Assembly: GCA_948474755.1 (NCBI GenBank)
Contig: CAOLHI010000651.1
Coordinates: forward strand, 682,001 to 746,000
Direction: 5' to 3'
DNA: 64,000 nucleotides
DNA from: Ctenosaura bakeri
Taxonomy: Eukaryota > Chordata > Lepidosauria > Squamata > Iguanidae
Below are positions 36,173-48,299 of this stretch, one piece after another (the first letter of the stretch is position 1; every line of letters starts with the position of its first letter). The notes under the pieces were generated by a model. The model ran no database searches. It was not told where the DNA came from and was given only the letters and a program-made list of their open reading frames with translations. Position numbers and translations under genes: made by a program.

Positions 36173-36374
36173 GGCCATTTCTGCATTACACTGTTATAAT
36201 GCTATTATTCCACTTTCAACATCCTGTGAAATTCTGAGGCTTGCAGTTTGCTGAGGCCAGAGAGCTCTCTGGCTGTAAATTCTAAATGATCTTCCCTAAA
36301 CTGCAAATCTCTGGATTCCATAGAATATTGAAAATGGAATAATAGCGTTATAACAGTGTAGTGCAGAAATGGCC
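36173..36374. mobile_element. Snap-back MITE, copy C
   Basis: It starts GGCCATTTCTGCATTACACT and ends GTGTAGTGCAGAAATGGCC. Both arms carry the family sequence (TATTATTCCACTTTCAACATC on the left, its inverse on the right). A 3-bp AGA duplication flanks it (36170-36172 and 36375-36377). The centre differs from copy A. Confidence 0.85.
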
Positions 36375-36377
36375 AGA

Positions 36378-37519
36378 GAAAGAAGACAAAGGCAGCATCC
36401 TTGAGACACAAAAACCGTATGGTATTCCACTTAGATATTTTTATTTTTGTTTTTGGTAAGGAAAACGGCAGTTAATCGTATCAAAAAGTTTTAGTCAAAT
36501 ATTCAGATATCTTCTACACAGCAAAATGCATTGAATAGCAGGAGATGAACTCTGGTGTAGCAGTTGGCACTCTTGGTTGTGATTCTAGAGGCAAATCGTA
36601 GAAGAAAAAGCAAAGCTAAGGTTCTAGGTTGCTGCCACTAATGGCCCAGTGTTTAGCACAGGCCTTGCTATGTGTACAATCAGAGGTCTCTTTCCCACAA
36701 CCCCATCTGCTGCATAATTTCATTCTAATTAAAGTTGTGGACACAATTTGTTTCTCAAAGTCTTTGGAGTGAAACCACTGAACCATAGTACTTGGAGCAA
36801 GGCCTTCAAGAGCCCTGGAACTTAGCCCAGGTGAGATGTTGGAGGAATTGGACATTTGAGCATTACAGAACTCTCCCTATGTGACAAACAACTAGGGTCT
36901 TACACCACAAGAATTTTCTAGCCAACCACAGTTAATATAAAGTTCATTTACATACCATTATCACATGAGATTGGATGAGTGCTCTGTTTTGGGTCAGTGT
37001 AAAACATGAAACTGATCCATAGTTTAAAACTGCACCATCCATCACTCGTTCTTCTGCTTGTCCTTACAATTTTTTTTCACTGCAGTGCTTTTTCAGAACA
37101 CTGGAAATAGTAAAGACTGTATTTCAGTTTATGACACCTCATATTGACTGTATTGCTCCCTTTGATTTTTGTGTGTCTGTGTGTGTCTGTGTCTGTGTGT
37201 GATTGTTTTGTATTCCATTGTTGCTGACTTCCATTCTCTGTGATAGGGCTTAGGACAGTTAGCGTAAACTTCGCATTATGATGTAACAGGCAGTATGGGA
37301 CTTAGAAAAAATAATAATTTCTGACTTACTTCTCTGTCTATCTGCCATACTACATTCTTAGCTTTTCTAAAGAAATGCATAGGATGAAATATATGAGACT
37401 GAGAATTCTATATTATCATAAAAGCTAGCTGGTTGTAATTGGATCTAATTATATGTAATGTGTTACAGTCCACTTTTGTTTCCGACTCAGTACCTATTTT
37501 CTTATCAGGGTAATTAGAA
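36378..37519. other. No gene seen; (TG)n tract
   Basis: An imperfect (GTGTCT)/(TG) simple repeat lies at about 37170-37202. Nothing else recognised. Confidence 0.5.
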
Positions 37520-37942
37520 TAATAGAATCATGGAATTATAGAGTTGGAAGAGACCACAGGGGCCATCTAGTCCAACCCCCTGCCATGCAGGAATACACAT
37601 CAAAGCATTCCCAACAGATGGCCATCCAATCTCTGCTTAAAAACCTCCAAAGAAGGAGACTCCGCCACAGACTGGGGCAGCATATTCCACTGTTGAACAA
37701 CTCTGACTGTCAAGAAATTCTTCCTGAGGTTAGGTGAAATCTCTTTTCCTGTAGTTTGAATCCATTGCTCCTTGTTCTAATCTCTGGGGCAATGGAAAAC
37801 AATCCTGTTCCCTCATTGATATGCATCCTTTCAAATATCTAAACATGGCTATCATATCACCTCTTAACCTTCTCTTCAGCAGGCTAAACATGCCCAGGTC
37901 CCTAAGCCATTCCTCATAGGGCATGGCTTCCAGACCCTTCCC
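37520..37942 (-). mobile_element. CR1 LINE 3' fragment
   Basis: The minus strand ends in CTATAATTCCATGATTCTAT. Upstream of that it reads [20 protein letters not shown] and [17 protein letters not shown], the CR1 C-terminal region. It is truncated at the 5' side near 37942. Confidence 0.88.
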
Positions 37943-38117
37943 TATGGAGAGCAGCTTAGGGAGCAAGTTTGTTTGGGTTTTGTAGATGTTGTTTTGCTTT
38001 TTACAGAGGAAAGAAGTGGCCAAACCACCTCTGAGTAGTCCTTGTCTAAGAAAGCTGTATGAAATTCATGGGGTCATTATAAGTTGACAGGTGACTAGAA
38101 GGCACATACACACACAA
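37943..38117. other. Spacer
   Basis: Contains a partial Sauria-SINE-like tail (GTCATTATAAGTTGACAGG, then GAAGGCACATACAC) at about 38070-38110. Confidence 0.4.
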
Positions 38118-38290
38118 GCATACAAGAAGGGCCGTAGTGAATCAGACCAAAGTACTATCTAATGTGGCACTCTAATTCCCATAATAACTAACCAAGTACT
38201 TGTGGAAAACCCCTAAACAAGAAGTGAAGGCAATAGTCTTTCTCTGCTGTTGTTCTCCAGGAACTAGAGGCTAAGTCACAACATGGAAGT
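38118..38290 (+). repeat. Interspersed repeat of the 'aagaagggccgtagtgaatcagacc' type
   Basis: AAGAAGGGCCGTAGTGAATC then ACCAAAGTACTATCTAATG and a diverged continuation to about 38280. It shares its start with the fragments at 18041 (inverse) and 56500. Confidence 0.45.
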
Positions 38291-38833
38291 TAATATATTC
38301 ACTTTGTTCACATGTGGAAATTCAAATAAATGTGCATGTTACAATGAACATGAGAGTAAAAGGACTTTTTTCAGAGGTGTGACATGCTCAGAGCAGATTT
38401 ATGGACTGTACTTCAATAGAGTGAAGTAATAGCTGCTTCAAGTGAGGAAAATTACCTCAAGGCTATTGTTTGGAGTAAATATTATAAGCTTTCTTGTACA
38501 AATATGAAGATGAAAATGCATATTCGGTATATAGGACCCTAACACATGGTTCAGAGAGCACGTAGTCCAGAGACAAGAGAGAATTGGTGTTTGCTTAATA
38601 AGGAGTGGGGATGTCATGGTTGGCAGGATTTGGGAAGCGGTAGACTGGGACAGCTGGGTCCACAAAGCAAGCAGTGGGCTCAGTGAGGGTATGATGGGTA
38701 CATTTAAAAGGACAAAAGGATAAAGAGAAGGAAATAGAGTGGTATCAGTTATAGCTACCTTGTTTCAGAGCAAAGGGAATGAAAAACATCCTGGTTGGTC
38801 ATGAGTACCTGAAAACCCACAGTAGCCCTTTGG

Positions 38834-39143
38834 ATCATAGAATCATAGAGTTGGAAGGGGCCCCATAGGTCCGTTTAAGGCAAGAAACCCAGCTAGAACA
38901 TCCCCAGCAGGCAGTTGTCTAGCCTCTTTTTGAAGATACCCAGAGAAAGAGACCCTACCACCTCTCTAGGTGATCGATTCTATTGCCAAACAGTTTTTAC
39001 TGTCAAGAAATTCTTTTTAATGTTGAGTTGAAATCCATCTTCCTGAAACTTCAAACTATCAGAGCTAGTCCTGCACCTCCCTCTCTGTGATAGCCCTTCA
39101 GATATTTAAAGAATGCAATCATGTCACCCCTTCTCTTCTCAGG
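38834..39143 (-). mobile_element. CR1 LINE 3' fragment, second subfamily
   Basis: The minus strand ends in CCAACTCTATGATTCTATGA, the CR1 terminus. The body differs more from the 10.9 and 44.7 kb copies than they do from each other, so it is an older or separate subfamily. It lies head to head with the next CR1. Confidence 0.8.
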
Positions 39144-39154
39144 TCTTCCCTTCT

Positions 39155-40081
39155 CAAGGATGTGGAGAACAAAACATATGAGGAAAGGTTTGTCAAGGTT
39201 ATTGCCGGGCAGGCAAGGTTTCCTCTGAGTGGACGGCAGAGGGAGGAGGCTATGTGGCCAGACAGCCAGGTGCAAGGCTAGCAGGATTGTTTAGGCTGCC
39301 ACTTTTGTATTAGAGAAGGCCACACACCAGAGCACTGATTGGGTCACCCCACTTGTTTCAGGGTGACAAGGAAGCATAAAAAGGCTGGTATTTGCCCTGA
39401 CCAGCTGCCAGTTAGATCCACCTAGCTGGACCTGTCATGCTGTTGACAATATACTAATTGTAAGGGGAGATGCTGCTCGACTGTTTCTCTGTTATGTCAT
39501 GTTATTCTTGTTTGTCTAATTGCTGAAATGCTGGTATGTTTTGCCAAGCCTTATCTTGGAGTGCGGCAATAAATTCTGCTTTTAAGTCCTACTTAATGAG
39601 CCTCTGGAATTCTTTCTGCTTCACTGGGACCCTCTGCTGTGGCGAAGCCTTGCCTCACAGATTGTACTCTACTCATGCTCAGAGGAGCCAAATTCTGCCA
39701 ACCCTGACAAGGTTGAAGGAGCCGAGCATGTTCAGCTTGGAGAAGAGAAAATTGATTACACTTTTTAAATACCTCAAGGGTTGCCACAGAGAGGAGGAGG
39801 CAGGCCTGTTTTCTGTTGCTCCGAAGGTTAGGACCAGGTCTAATGGTTTGAAATTACAGAACAGTAAATTTAGACTGAACATTAGAAGGAACTTCTTGAC
39901 AGTAAGAGGATGGAATGGAATCAATTATCTAGAGAGGTGTTGGGGTCTCCTCTGGGCATCTTGAAAAAGAGGCTGGACAGCTATCTGTTGGGAGTGTTTA
40001 GCTGGAGATCCTGCACTCAGCTGAGAGTTGGACTCAGTGGCCCATATGGCCCTTCCAGCAATATGACTTTATGATTCTATG
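39155..40081 (+). mobile_element. CR1 LINE 3' fragment split by a solo LTR
   Basis: The part before the LTR ends ACATATGAGGAAAGGTT. The part after it resumes AGGTTGAAGGAGCCGAGC, which is the normal CR1 continuation (MPYEERLKEL-type region). It then runs through the C-terminal region to the terminus ATGACTTTATGATTCTATG. The left border (39144-39160) is uncertain. Confidence 0.8.
39191..39709. mobile_element. Solo LTR of an endogenous retrovirus or LTR retrotransposon, inserted in CR1
   Basis: The 519-bp segment begins TGTCA and ends TGACA, the usual TG...CA inverted termini. It is flanked by a perfect 5-bp target duplication AGGTT (39186-39190 and 39710-39714) that falls inside a CR1 sequence continuous on both sides. 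A TATA-like CATAAAAAGG lies at 39375-39384 and a polyadenylation signal AATAAA at 39568-39573, giving U3, R and U5 in the expected order. No internal region remains, so it is most likely the product of LTR-LTR recombination. The orientation given by TATA and poly-A signal is plus. The family is unknown. Confidence 0.85.
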
Positions 40082-43000
40082 TCCTCACACAGTGTGTTGC
40101 TCCCAATGATAGGAGACAAAGGAGCACCCTTCTTAGCCCTAGTGCAGACATATATAGTGAGGTACAAAAACAGAGATAAGAGTAGTAAATCTAATCATAA
40201 ACACATGTGTCTGCATAGGTACATGGCAGCAGTTAGCTATATGGAACATTGCTCTTAATAAAATCAGATTGACCATCTCAGCATGATGAAAATAATCTTT
40301 CTTGTGATGGAACTGTATAAACTGAATATGTATGTACTGGCAGGGCAATATTTATTATTGAATTATTATTGCTAAAATGAAACTATCTCTTAATATCCTG
40401 CTGAACAATTTCAGCTTAATCACTAAAATGAGGATTGTTAATAAGTTATCTGTTTTCCTTTGGAACTATACTTTTGATAAAAGGTGCAAAATTACCCTTG
40501 TTGGAATCTTAAATATGTACAGATTTATAGAACAAGAGCGAGGAATGAGATGTTTGTATTACAGCTCCCATAATCTCTTAGTATTAGTCATTCTGAGGGA
40601 GGGCAAGGGAAGTTATAGGCTAGAACAAGGAGAACATGGATGTCAGAATAGTTCCATTTTACAGGCACACTTCAGATCTCAAAGCCTTTGGCAGTCAAAC
40701 TTCTTTTTAGTAAGTCTTTTTATGAACTCTATGCCTCCCTTTCCTCCTCATTGTCTGTCTTGCTGGGAATTTTTAGCAGCATTGACCCTGGAAGGATGAT
40801 GAAGGATGACTGGAAAAACACAGACTTTTGGGTATCAGATTGCGGCAGTTTGTCTGCGATAAACAAAGCTTGAGGTGGAAAAGAGTGGGATTCTGCTCTA
40901 ACTAATCCTGGTGTAGCTATGTGTGCCACCCAAGGTAAACAGCAACTGCATTCAGCATCCAATACTACACATGCATACACAGAAAAATAGAGAATGAGTG
41001 AGTGTATAAGCCTGACTTACCAGCTACCCCACGAATGTTATAAAGGCATAGATCTATAGGTTTACCTGTCAAAATGAAAACAAAAAGTAGAGGCTGGAGA
41101 AAGAAAAACTCATCCCTAGATGTTATGGAAGAAGTCTTTAGGTGGTTTCTAGAAGGTTCAAAATGTTTATCTTTTTAATATATGCAAGGTTGTTTCACTT
41201 CACATGTGCACGTAATTGGTTTTGAATAGAATGTTTCCTGAAACATATTTTTGTAATGTAGGAACCTACCCCTCTTCTTTCCCTGTTATTTTTGCCTTTG
41301 CTAACACATCTGCTTTGTTAATTTGAGGTATACCTATACTGAGATACTGGCCTCTTGTTCACAAGAGACAAATCTGTCTGAATCAGTCCTTCCACTCTAT
41401 GATGCATTCTTATTTTTCAAGTTCGTGTTGAAGCCATAGGTTACTTTCTGTCAAGGACAGAGGACCTGTTGGATTTTCCACAAACTGCTACCTTTAGCAT
41501 GGAAAGTATGGAATGCATTCTCCTGAGCGCTTAGTAATTGAGAAATGGTACTGCAGAGACATCCCTCAGGTACTAATTCCAATAACACATTTTAAAAAAA
41601 AACTTAGAAGTTTCATGTTGCTCATTCCTCCATTCTGATTTCTTCCAGCTGGCCTGCCTGCTGAAGCATCCTTCTCAAGTTAAAGTGGTTATTAAAATGT
41701 CTCTGGTCACTGGTTTTTCACTTGGTAACAACCTTCAAATGGTCCTAGCCAATGGCTATTCCCTCAGAAAACAGCTCTTACACTTACAAAAATGATCAAT
41801 TCTTGCATGCTTTGAGAAGGAAGCTGAGGGGAGGGAGATAATCTGAATTTCTGATGTAGCCCAAGAGCAGAGTTTGTGACATGCATAAATATGGATATGC
41901 AATAAAACATGCAGACAAAACAAAACTAGGATGTTAAGACTCAAAACTTACTAAAGAATGTGGCATTCAATTTCCTGTCATGTCATTTTGTATAAGCCAT
42001 ACCATTATTCTTATATAGCTGCCATGCCCGTAAGCAGTATCAGTATCATTTTCTGAAACCAGAAATGACAAATTACCTTTTAAATCTTGTACTAGGTGGA
42101 TTAAAACAAATTAACTTTTTATTTCTCTCTGGTTTTGCTTGTGGAGGATTTAAATCATTTTCTGAAATGGTAATGTTTCTCCGTTTGAGGGGGAAACTAT
42201 TCAAGACTTGCACAATAGACAGTTTCTAGGAACTATGACACGCAGCCATTCTTTTCACTTTAAACCAGGGTACTTTAGGGCCTTTTGAAAGCATTCCTCT
42301 GAGGTGTTCTTATTGACCTACTTTACTGATTTACAGAGTCATGGTGCTTCATGTGAATGCAGTTTGGTTTATTCAGAGTGGATGTGATCTTTGACAATGG
42401 GCAGGCTGCCCACGTCAGTTGCATGAGGACTTTTCCCACTGCGAGCGAAAACGAAGCCCAGTGGTGCAGAAAGGAACAGGAGCAGAAGAACGGGGAGGAC
42501 AGCGTCGCCCACACTCTCTAATTGAGCAGTCTGTACACACAAACTTCCTATTGATCAAGTCACTTGCTTATGAGCAAATACAATGGTATTTCCAAATGTT
42601 AATCAAGCATGTTATGGGGGGGGGAAGCCAATGCAAATCTTCCAGTCAAAACAAAGTGTTCTAATGACACGTTTGCACATGTGTCCCAGTTCACTGTTCC
42701 ATCACTGAACTAGAAGTGGTAGAAAGCAGTGTGCAGGAAAAAAAAATATGCAGGGTAAGGTGAAGCTTCCGCAACTACCATCCTACTTTAATGCACAGGT
42801 GGAGCTGTCCCCACTCATGTTAAAGCAGCTGGTTTTTCTCACCAGTTGCACAGAATGTTTCACCTAAAGTGCAAAGACTGCTTTGCACTTGCACAGATGT
42901 ATTGACAAGCAAGTTGAATGCAAGATTGGAGAGTGAGTTAGTCCTTAGTTTTGTCCCTGAGCTTTAAGCATGCTGGGTTTTTTTTGTTTGTTTAATATTG

Positions 43001-43128
43001 AGTTTAAAATAGCATCAGTGTAGTTATACAAGTGGGTGTTTCTACTTCATCTTACAAAATAAGCCACTCCAGTAATTTTGTGTGTGTTTGGATATACATG
43101 TGAATGATGGGTGATGTAATGGGTAGTA
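40082..43128. other. No gene or clear repeat seen
   Basis: AT-rich. Open frames here (for example 40377-40799) have no domain I recognise and no splice-site support. Confidence 0.45.
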
Positions 43129-43169
43129 GAGAGCCAGCGTGGTATAGTGGTTTGAGCATAGAACTGCAG
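43129..43169 (+). mobile_element. Sauria-type tRNA SINE, 5' head only
   Basis: GAGAGCCAGCGTGGTATAGT followed by GGTTTGAGCATAGAACT is the A-box part of the SINE head. The rest is missing. Confidence 0.6.
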
Positions 43170-44050
43170 CCCTGCTGTTACCCCCAAAGGTGGGTGACTC
43201 AGAATGCCAGTACCTCCATTTAAAGATGGAGAATTATTACTTCAAATTAGGAGGCCTACAAGAGGGGGGTAACCTAATGAGCTCTTTGACACCAATGTTT
43301 ACAGGGTCCTGTGCGGGGAACAACAGCTGGAGATCCAAAAGTAAGCTAAAACATGTTTTATTGGGGCGAATTGCAGTCACACATGATCCAAGCAGTCACT
43401 CAGTCATGTAGGCTAACTGAAGGTAAAAGGAAGAAAAGTTGTTGGATAGAGAGATTGAGGGTGAAATGGGCGATATTTACCAATCAGGAAGAGTAGCAAG
43501 GAAGCAGCGATGTGGTTTAGACTTGTATCTAAAGACAGTATACATTTGGGAATCAGAACGACACAGTGGCAATCAGCAACTGGTGTACTGCGAGCTAGCT
43601 GGTCAAACTGGGGCTTTTTATACATGACTTCTGCCTGGAGGGCACAGATGTGAGTGGCTCTCTGGCCAAATGAACAGTTGAGTTCCCAGAGTGGACAATG
43701 AGGTCTGGAACATGCTAATAGTTTTAGCGTTAGGTGACAAAAGGGCTAATGGTTGCTTGATAGCTCTGTGCTTGTCAGACAGGTTTTAAGATGAAGGAAA
43801 AATTGCTTGGTCAGAGGATGAGACAATCAGTTGTTTGGTGGGAATCTTCCAGTCACTATTGTCCCCAAAAGACAAAGACATTGCAGTTATCTGATGATTT
43901 TCTGACTATGACTTGGCTATGAGTAGACCTAATTCGCAGTGGACTTGTTTAGCCAGTCTTTTCCTCTTGTCTAGCCTGGCCATACAGCCATAGTTGGGCA
44001 TGTTTTATATCAAAGGCAATTAATATGTCTTGTCAATTAAATCATACTTC
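43170..44050. other. No feature seen
   Basis: Unique-looking sequence leading into the CR1. The open frame at 43190-43411 has no recognisable motif. Confidence 0.45.
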
Positions 44051-44191
44051 AACAATTAAACCACATCAACCACACCTGGCCACACTGGATGAATTCAAGT
44101 ATCCAGGGCCAGATGAATTGCATCCTAGGATATTAAAAGAACTGGCAGAAGTCAGTTCAGAACTACTTGCAATAATATTTGAGAACTCTTG

Positions 44192-44615
44192 GGCCCTTTT
44201 CGCATGCTTTTTTTTTTGCACGAGCACCGCTTGAGCATCGCACAAATGGGAGCACCACATGACGCACTCCCACTTGCGCGGCGCTTACGAGGCTGGAGCG
44301 GGGCGGGGGTGTATTTTTTTATTTTTGGCTTGAAGCTGAAAATAGCCCGTGCTCGCGCAATGCTCGTGCCGTGCTCGCGCACTTACCTCTGTGCGGTGCG
44401 TCGGTGAGATGGCCAGGAAGCGTTTCCTTTCCCCGTGGAGCCTACAGCTCCCACAGTACCCTGCGGAAGGAAGGGGTGGGGTGCTCTTGCGACGGTCGCG
44501 TCATCACGAAGCGCCCCGTGGAAGGAAGGAGGGGGAAGCAGCAGCGTCACGAAAGAGGCTTCTCGCACGAGACGGCCTCCCCCATCGCGGGAGAAGGTAA
44601 GATCCGAAAAGGGCC
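44192..44615. mobile_element. 424-bp nonautonomous DNA transposon inside CR1
   Basis: It starts GGCCCTTTTCGCAT and ends ATCCGAAAAGGGCC, giving an 11-bp perfect terminal inverted repeat. A TTG duplication flanks it (44189-44191 and 44616-44618). Removing it with one TTG restores continuous CR1 sequence (ACTCTTGGAAAATGGG). The interior is GC- and CpG-rich with repeated GCTCGCGC-type motifs, so it has lost few CpGs and is probably young. Its termini match the snap-back MITE termini (GGCCATTTCCGCAC) at 11 of 14 positions. The overlapping ORFs in it are not credible genes. Confidence 0.88.
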
Positions 44616-45980
44616 TTGGAAAATGGGAGAAGTCCCAGCAGACTGGAGGAGGGCAAATGTTGTCCCCATCTTCAAGAAGGGAAAAAAGAGGACCCAAATA
44701 ATTATCGCCCAGTCAGCCTGACATCAGTACCCGGAAGGATCCTGAAGCAGATCATTAAGCAGTCAGTTTCTAATCATTTAGAAAGCAATGCAGTAATCAC
44801 GAGAAGTCAACATGGATTTCTCAAAAATAAGTCATGCCAGACTAATCTTATCTCTTTTTATGATAGAGTTACTAGCTTGATAGATGAAGGGAATGCTGTG
44901 GATGTAGCATATCTCGATTTCAGTAAGGCCTTTGACAAAGTTCCCCATGGCATTCTTGCAACGAAGCTAGTAAAATGTGCGCTGGACAGGGCTACTGTTA
45001 GTTGGATTTGTAATTGGTTGACCGACCGAACCCAAAGGGTGATCACGAATGGCTGCTTTTCATCCTGGAGAGAAGTGACTAGTGGGGTGCCACAGGGTTC
45101 TGTCCTGGGCCCAGTGTTGTTCAATATTTTTATCAATGACTTGGATGAAGGAATAGAGGGCATGCTCATCAAATTTGCAGATGACACCAAATTGGGAGGA
45201 GTTGCTAATACGTCAGAGGACAGGATCAAAATTCAAAATGACCTGGATAGATTGGAGGGCTGGGCCAAAGCTAACAAAATGAATTCAACAGAGAGAAGTG
45301 TACTGTCCTACACTTAGGTACTAAAAATGGAATACAGAAATATAGGATGAGGGACATGTATCCAGTTGGATAGCAGTATGTGTGAAAGGGATCTAGGAGT
45401 CTTAATAGACCACAAGCTGAACACTGAGTCAGCAGTGTGATGCGGCAGCCAAGAAAGCCAATGCAATTCTCGGCTGCATCAGTAGGAGTATGGTGTCTAG
45501 ACTGAGGGAGGTACTGGTACCACTCTACTCTGCTTTGGTTAGACCTCATCTTGAATACTGTGTCCAGTTCTGGGCACCCCAATTCAAGAAGGACATGGTC
45601 AAGCTGGAGGAAGTCCAGAGGAGGGCGACCAAAATGGTGAGAGGCCTGGAAGCCATGCCCTATGAGGATAGACTTGAGAGCTGGGTGTGTTTAGTCTGCA
45701 GAAGAGAAGGTTAAGAGGGGACATGATAGCCATGTTTAAATATTTGAAGGGATGCCATGTAGAGGAAGGAGAGGGCTTGTTTTCTGCTGCTCCAGAGACC
45801 GGGACAAGGAGCAATGGATTCAAGCTGCCGGAAAGGAGATTCTACTTGAACCTCAGGAAGAACTTCCTGATGGTCAGGGCTGTCCGGCAGTGGAATATGC
45901 TGCCTCGGAGTGTAGTGGAGTCTCCTTCTTTGGAGGTTTTTAAGCAGAGGCTGGATGGCCATCTGTCAGGAGTGCTTTGA
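44616..45980 (+). pseudogene. CR1 reverse transcriptase, broken by frameshifts
   Basis: The frame 44616-45317 carries [15 protein letters not shown] block 0 (after a small frame change near 44690), [54 protein letters not shown] and [18 protein letters not shown] 1-base deletion near 45285 shifts the frame. The C-terminal blocks continue in the frames at 45490-45714 ([20 protein letters not shown]) and 45687-45980 ([20 protein letters not shown]). It retains the SGVP residues missing from the copy at 10.9 kb. It is nonfunctional because of the frame breaks, the transposon insertion and the lack of endonuclease. Confidence 0.85.
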
Positions 45981-46065
45981 GGGTGTTCCTGCATGGCAGG
46001 GGGTTGAACTGGGTTGCCTTTGTGGTCTCTTCCAACTCTACATTTCTATGATTCTATAAAGTGTA

Positions 46066-46207
46066 GGGGTGTACGGCCTGGTAACACTGGAGACTAGGCT
46101 TCGATTCCCCACTCAGCTGCGGAAACCCACTGCGTGACCTTGGCCACTTCACAAACACTCAGATGCAGAAAACCCTGTGATAGGTTTGACAACAATGCAA
46201 CAATAAC
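46066..46207 (+). mobile_element. Sauria-type tRNA SINE, partial
   Basis: GGAGACTAGGCTTCGATTCC holds the B-box, followed by CGGAAACCCACTGCGTGACC and AACCCTGTGATAGGTTTG. The A-box half is missing and the tail is a short CAACAATAAC. It abuts the end of the CR1. Confidence 0.7.
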
Positions 46208-47888
46208 AGGGAGCAGGGACTTACCTGTTACTTTTTCTGAAAAGCACATGGAGGAAATGTATCAACCTTGACCTGCATATGAACAGGCTACTTTATTCTT
46301 ATTCTTATTTTAATAAATGTTACAGTTTATCTTCGTAAACACTTACTGGGCTTGAGTTGTATACAGTATGTAAAGTAACACAGAAAACACACTACTGTAA
46401 AATTATTAAGTGGTTCTAAACAAACATTGAAACCCCTCACCCTTTTACACAGAGGTGGTCTTATAAGGGGGGATGCAGAGCTGTGTGTTAAAGACAGGGT
46501 GCCTTATCAGATTGGGAACTTCCGTACCAATCTGGGAGAAGTAAGGACCTGTTGTACCTGTAGGAAGGAAAGTGCTTTTCTGAGGCAAGTCTTTCTGAGG
46601 GAAGGGTTACATTGTGACTCTCTTCAGTAGCTTCTCTTTCTCTATTAATTATATACCGAACTGCTTTCTATTGCATATTATTGTATAATACACAATTATT
46701 GTATAGTATTGTTTGAGGTGAGCTGCACTGAGTCCCTTTCTGCTCTTGTTCACACAGTGCCATCCTAATGAATAATTAAGTGAAAACTTTTTCTCAAACC
46801 CACTTCCCCATTGCTTTCTGTCCTGGCATCTCCCCAGCATTCCTATTATACTTTTTATCCCTGCCTCTTCCTTTTCCTCCTCTTCCCTTTTCTTTTTCCC
46901 TATTCCTTTTCATTATAAAAATTAAATTAAGATGGGTGCAGAGAGGAGTGCATTTGCTAGATAGCTGATCATTAAAAGTGAAGAAGCCACAGGTTGAATT
47001 TGGGATCTCTGGTTTCTACATGAAAAACATGTGCTTTATTGTAAGACTGCACTTCTTGGCTGGGAGTGGGGACGCAGAAGGGATACAGTGATTCACTTGG
47101 GCAGAAAAATGTTCTGCATGTGCTTGGAGGCTCTTAACAGTTTCTGATTAAGAATTCTCCACTCTTGACTGTTTGTTGCTATTCATTTATTGCTCTACTT
47201 GTGATGGATCAGTGCCCTCTGACAGAAATAACCCAGTCCTTATTATCTGTTAAGAAATAAGATATTTGAAGTGTGAGTATTAGTTGCAGTGGAAAGGAAA
47301 GAGAGCTGTAGATAAGTAAGATAAATTTGAAGAGGCTGTAGGATGAGATCACATACTTTGGGACACCCTTTCCTAGTCTGACAATTTCCAGTCATTTTGG
47401 ACTACTGCCACTCCAGGGCAACAATTTTATTATGGACTTTGTAGTCCGCATAGGAAAAAAATTCTAGGTTGAAGGAAGGCAGCTTTAAAAGGATAAAAAG
47501 AGCCAATTTGAAAGAGCCAATAATCAAAAGTCCTTCCCTAGGATCAATATTGACAACCTTCTTGCCGTTCTCTTTATATTTTATGGCCTCACCCAACACT
47601 CTCTCCGGAAACATTGAGGTAATTTAACAATAACTTGACGAATTAAAGTATTTCAGTTATTAAAGATTGTGATAGTAATCTCCGGTGTCTAACATCTAAC
47701 ATTATCAAATTAATTTTCAAACCTAATGTGCCAACCTCTGGCTCACCACAGTTGGAGGATGAGAGCTTGTTCTTGAACAGAAACCATGTATATGACACAA
47801 ATGGTAACATCTACAAAGGCATGTGTGTATGTCAAATTCAAGAACATCTTATACGTGCTATTATCACACCTAATAAAAACTACATCTT
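46208..47888. other. No gene seen
   Basis: Contains a pyrimidine-rich stretch at 46855-46910. A perfect donor-like GTAAGT occurs on the minus strand at about 46219-46224, without a credible exon. Confidence 0.45.
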
Positions 47889-48069
47889 GTCCTAGTGGTT
47901 TGAGCATTGGACTATGAACTTGGAGACCAGATTTCAATTCTCTGCTTGGCCGTGGAAACCCACTAGGTGGCCTTGGATGTGTCACACACTCTCAGCCCCA
48001 GAAAACTGCTTGATAGGTTTGCCTTATGGCTACCATAAGTCAGCAATGGCAGGAAGGCACACAACAATA
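47889..48069 (+). mobile_element. Sauria-type tRNA SINE, internally shortened
   Basis: CTAGTGGTTTGAGCATTGGA (A-box region), GGAGACCAGATTTCAATTCT (B-box region), GGAAACCCACTAGGTGGCC, then the tail GCTACCATAAGTCAGCAATG and an ACAACAATAA end. Part of the body is deleted. Confidence 0.78.
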
Positions 48070-48299
48070 AAACATTCACAAAGCTCAGGCTGCTCTCTTT
48101 CAATCATCTTTGGCTGCAGAAGAGGGTGGTAAAAAGCTGGTTTTTCTACCCACCTCTCCCTATCAGCCTTCCAAAATGTTCCCTCAAGAATTGGAGAATA
48201 CTGCTGATTGGGCAGGCTGTGATAATTGGGGCTGAGGGGGAAAAGGAGATTGTAGACATTTCAGGTAGAGGTATCTTCAGTAGATGGAACAGAAATTTA
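48070..48299. other. Spacer, no feature seen
   Basis: Unique-looking sequence between two SINEs. Confidence 0.5.

Larger units (their letters stand above)
44060..46058 (+). mobile_element. CR1 LINE, 5'-truncated, split by a DNA transposon
   Basis: It begins within the region upstream of the RT core (LDEFKYPGPDELHPRILKEL in the frame at 44025-44234) and is interrupted at 44192-44615. It continues through the RT and C-terminal region to the terminus CTACATTTCTATGATTCTAT at about 46058. The exact 5' border is uncertain (44040-44090). Confidence 0.92.

Noticed and set aside
44152..44600. ORFs on both strands in the GC-rich insert
   Set aside because: The segment is a nonautonomous transposon with defined ends; frames are open only because of high GC.
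46200..46260. Minus-strand microexon with a perfect GTAAGT donor
   Set aside because: The enclosed segment would be only 12 nt and nothing else supports it.
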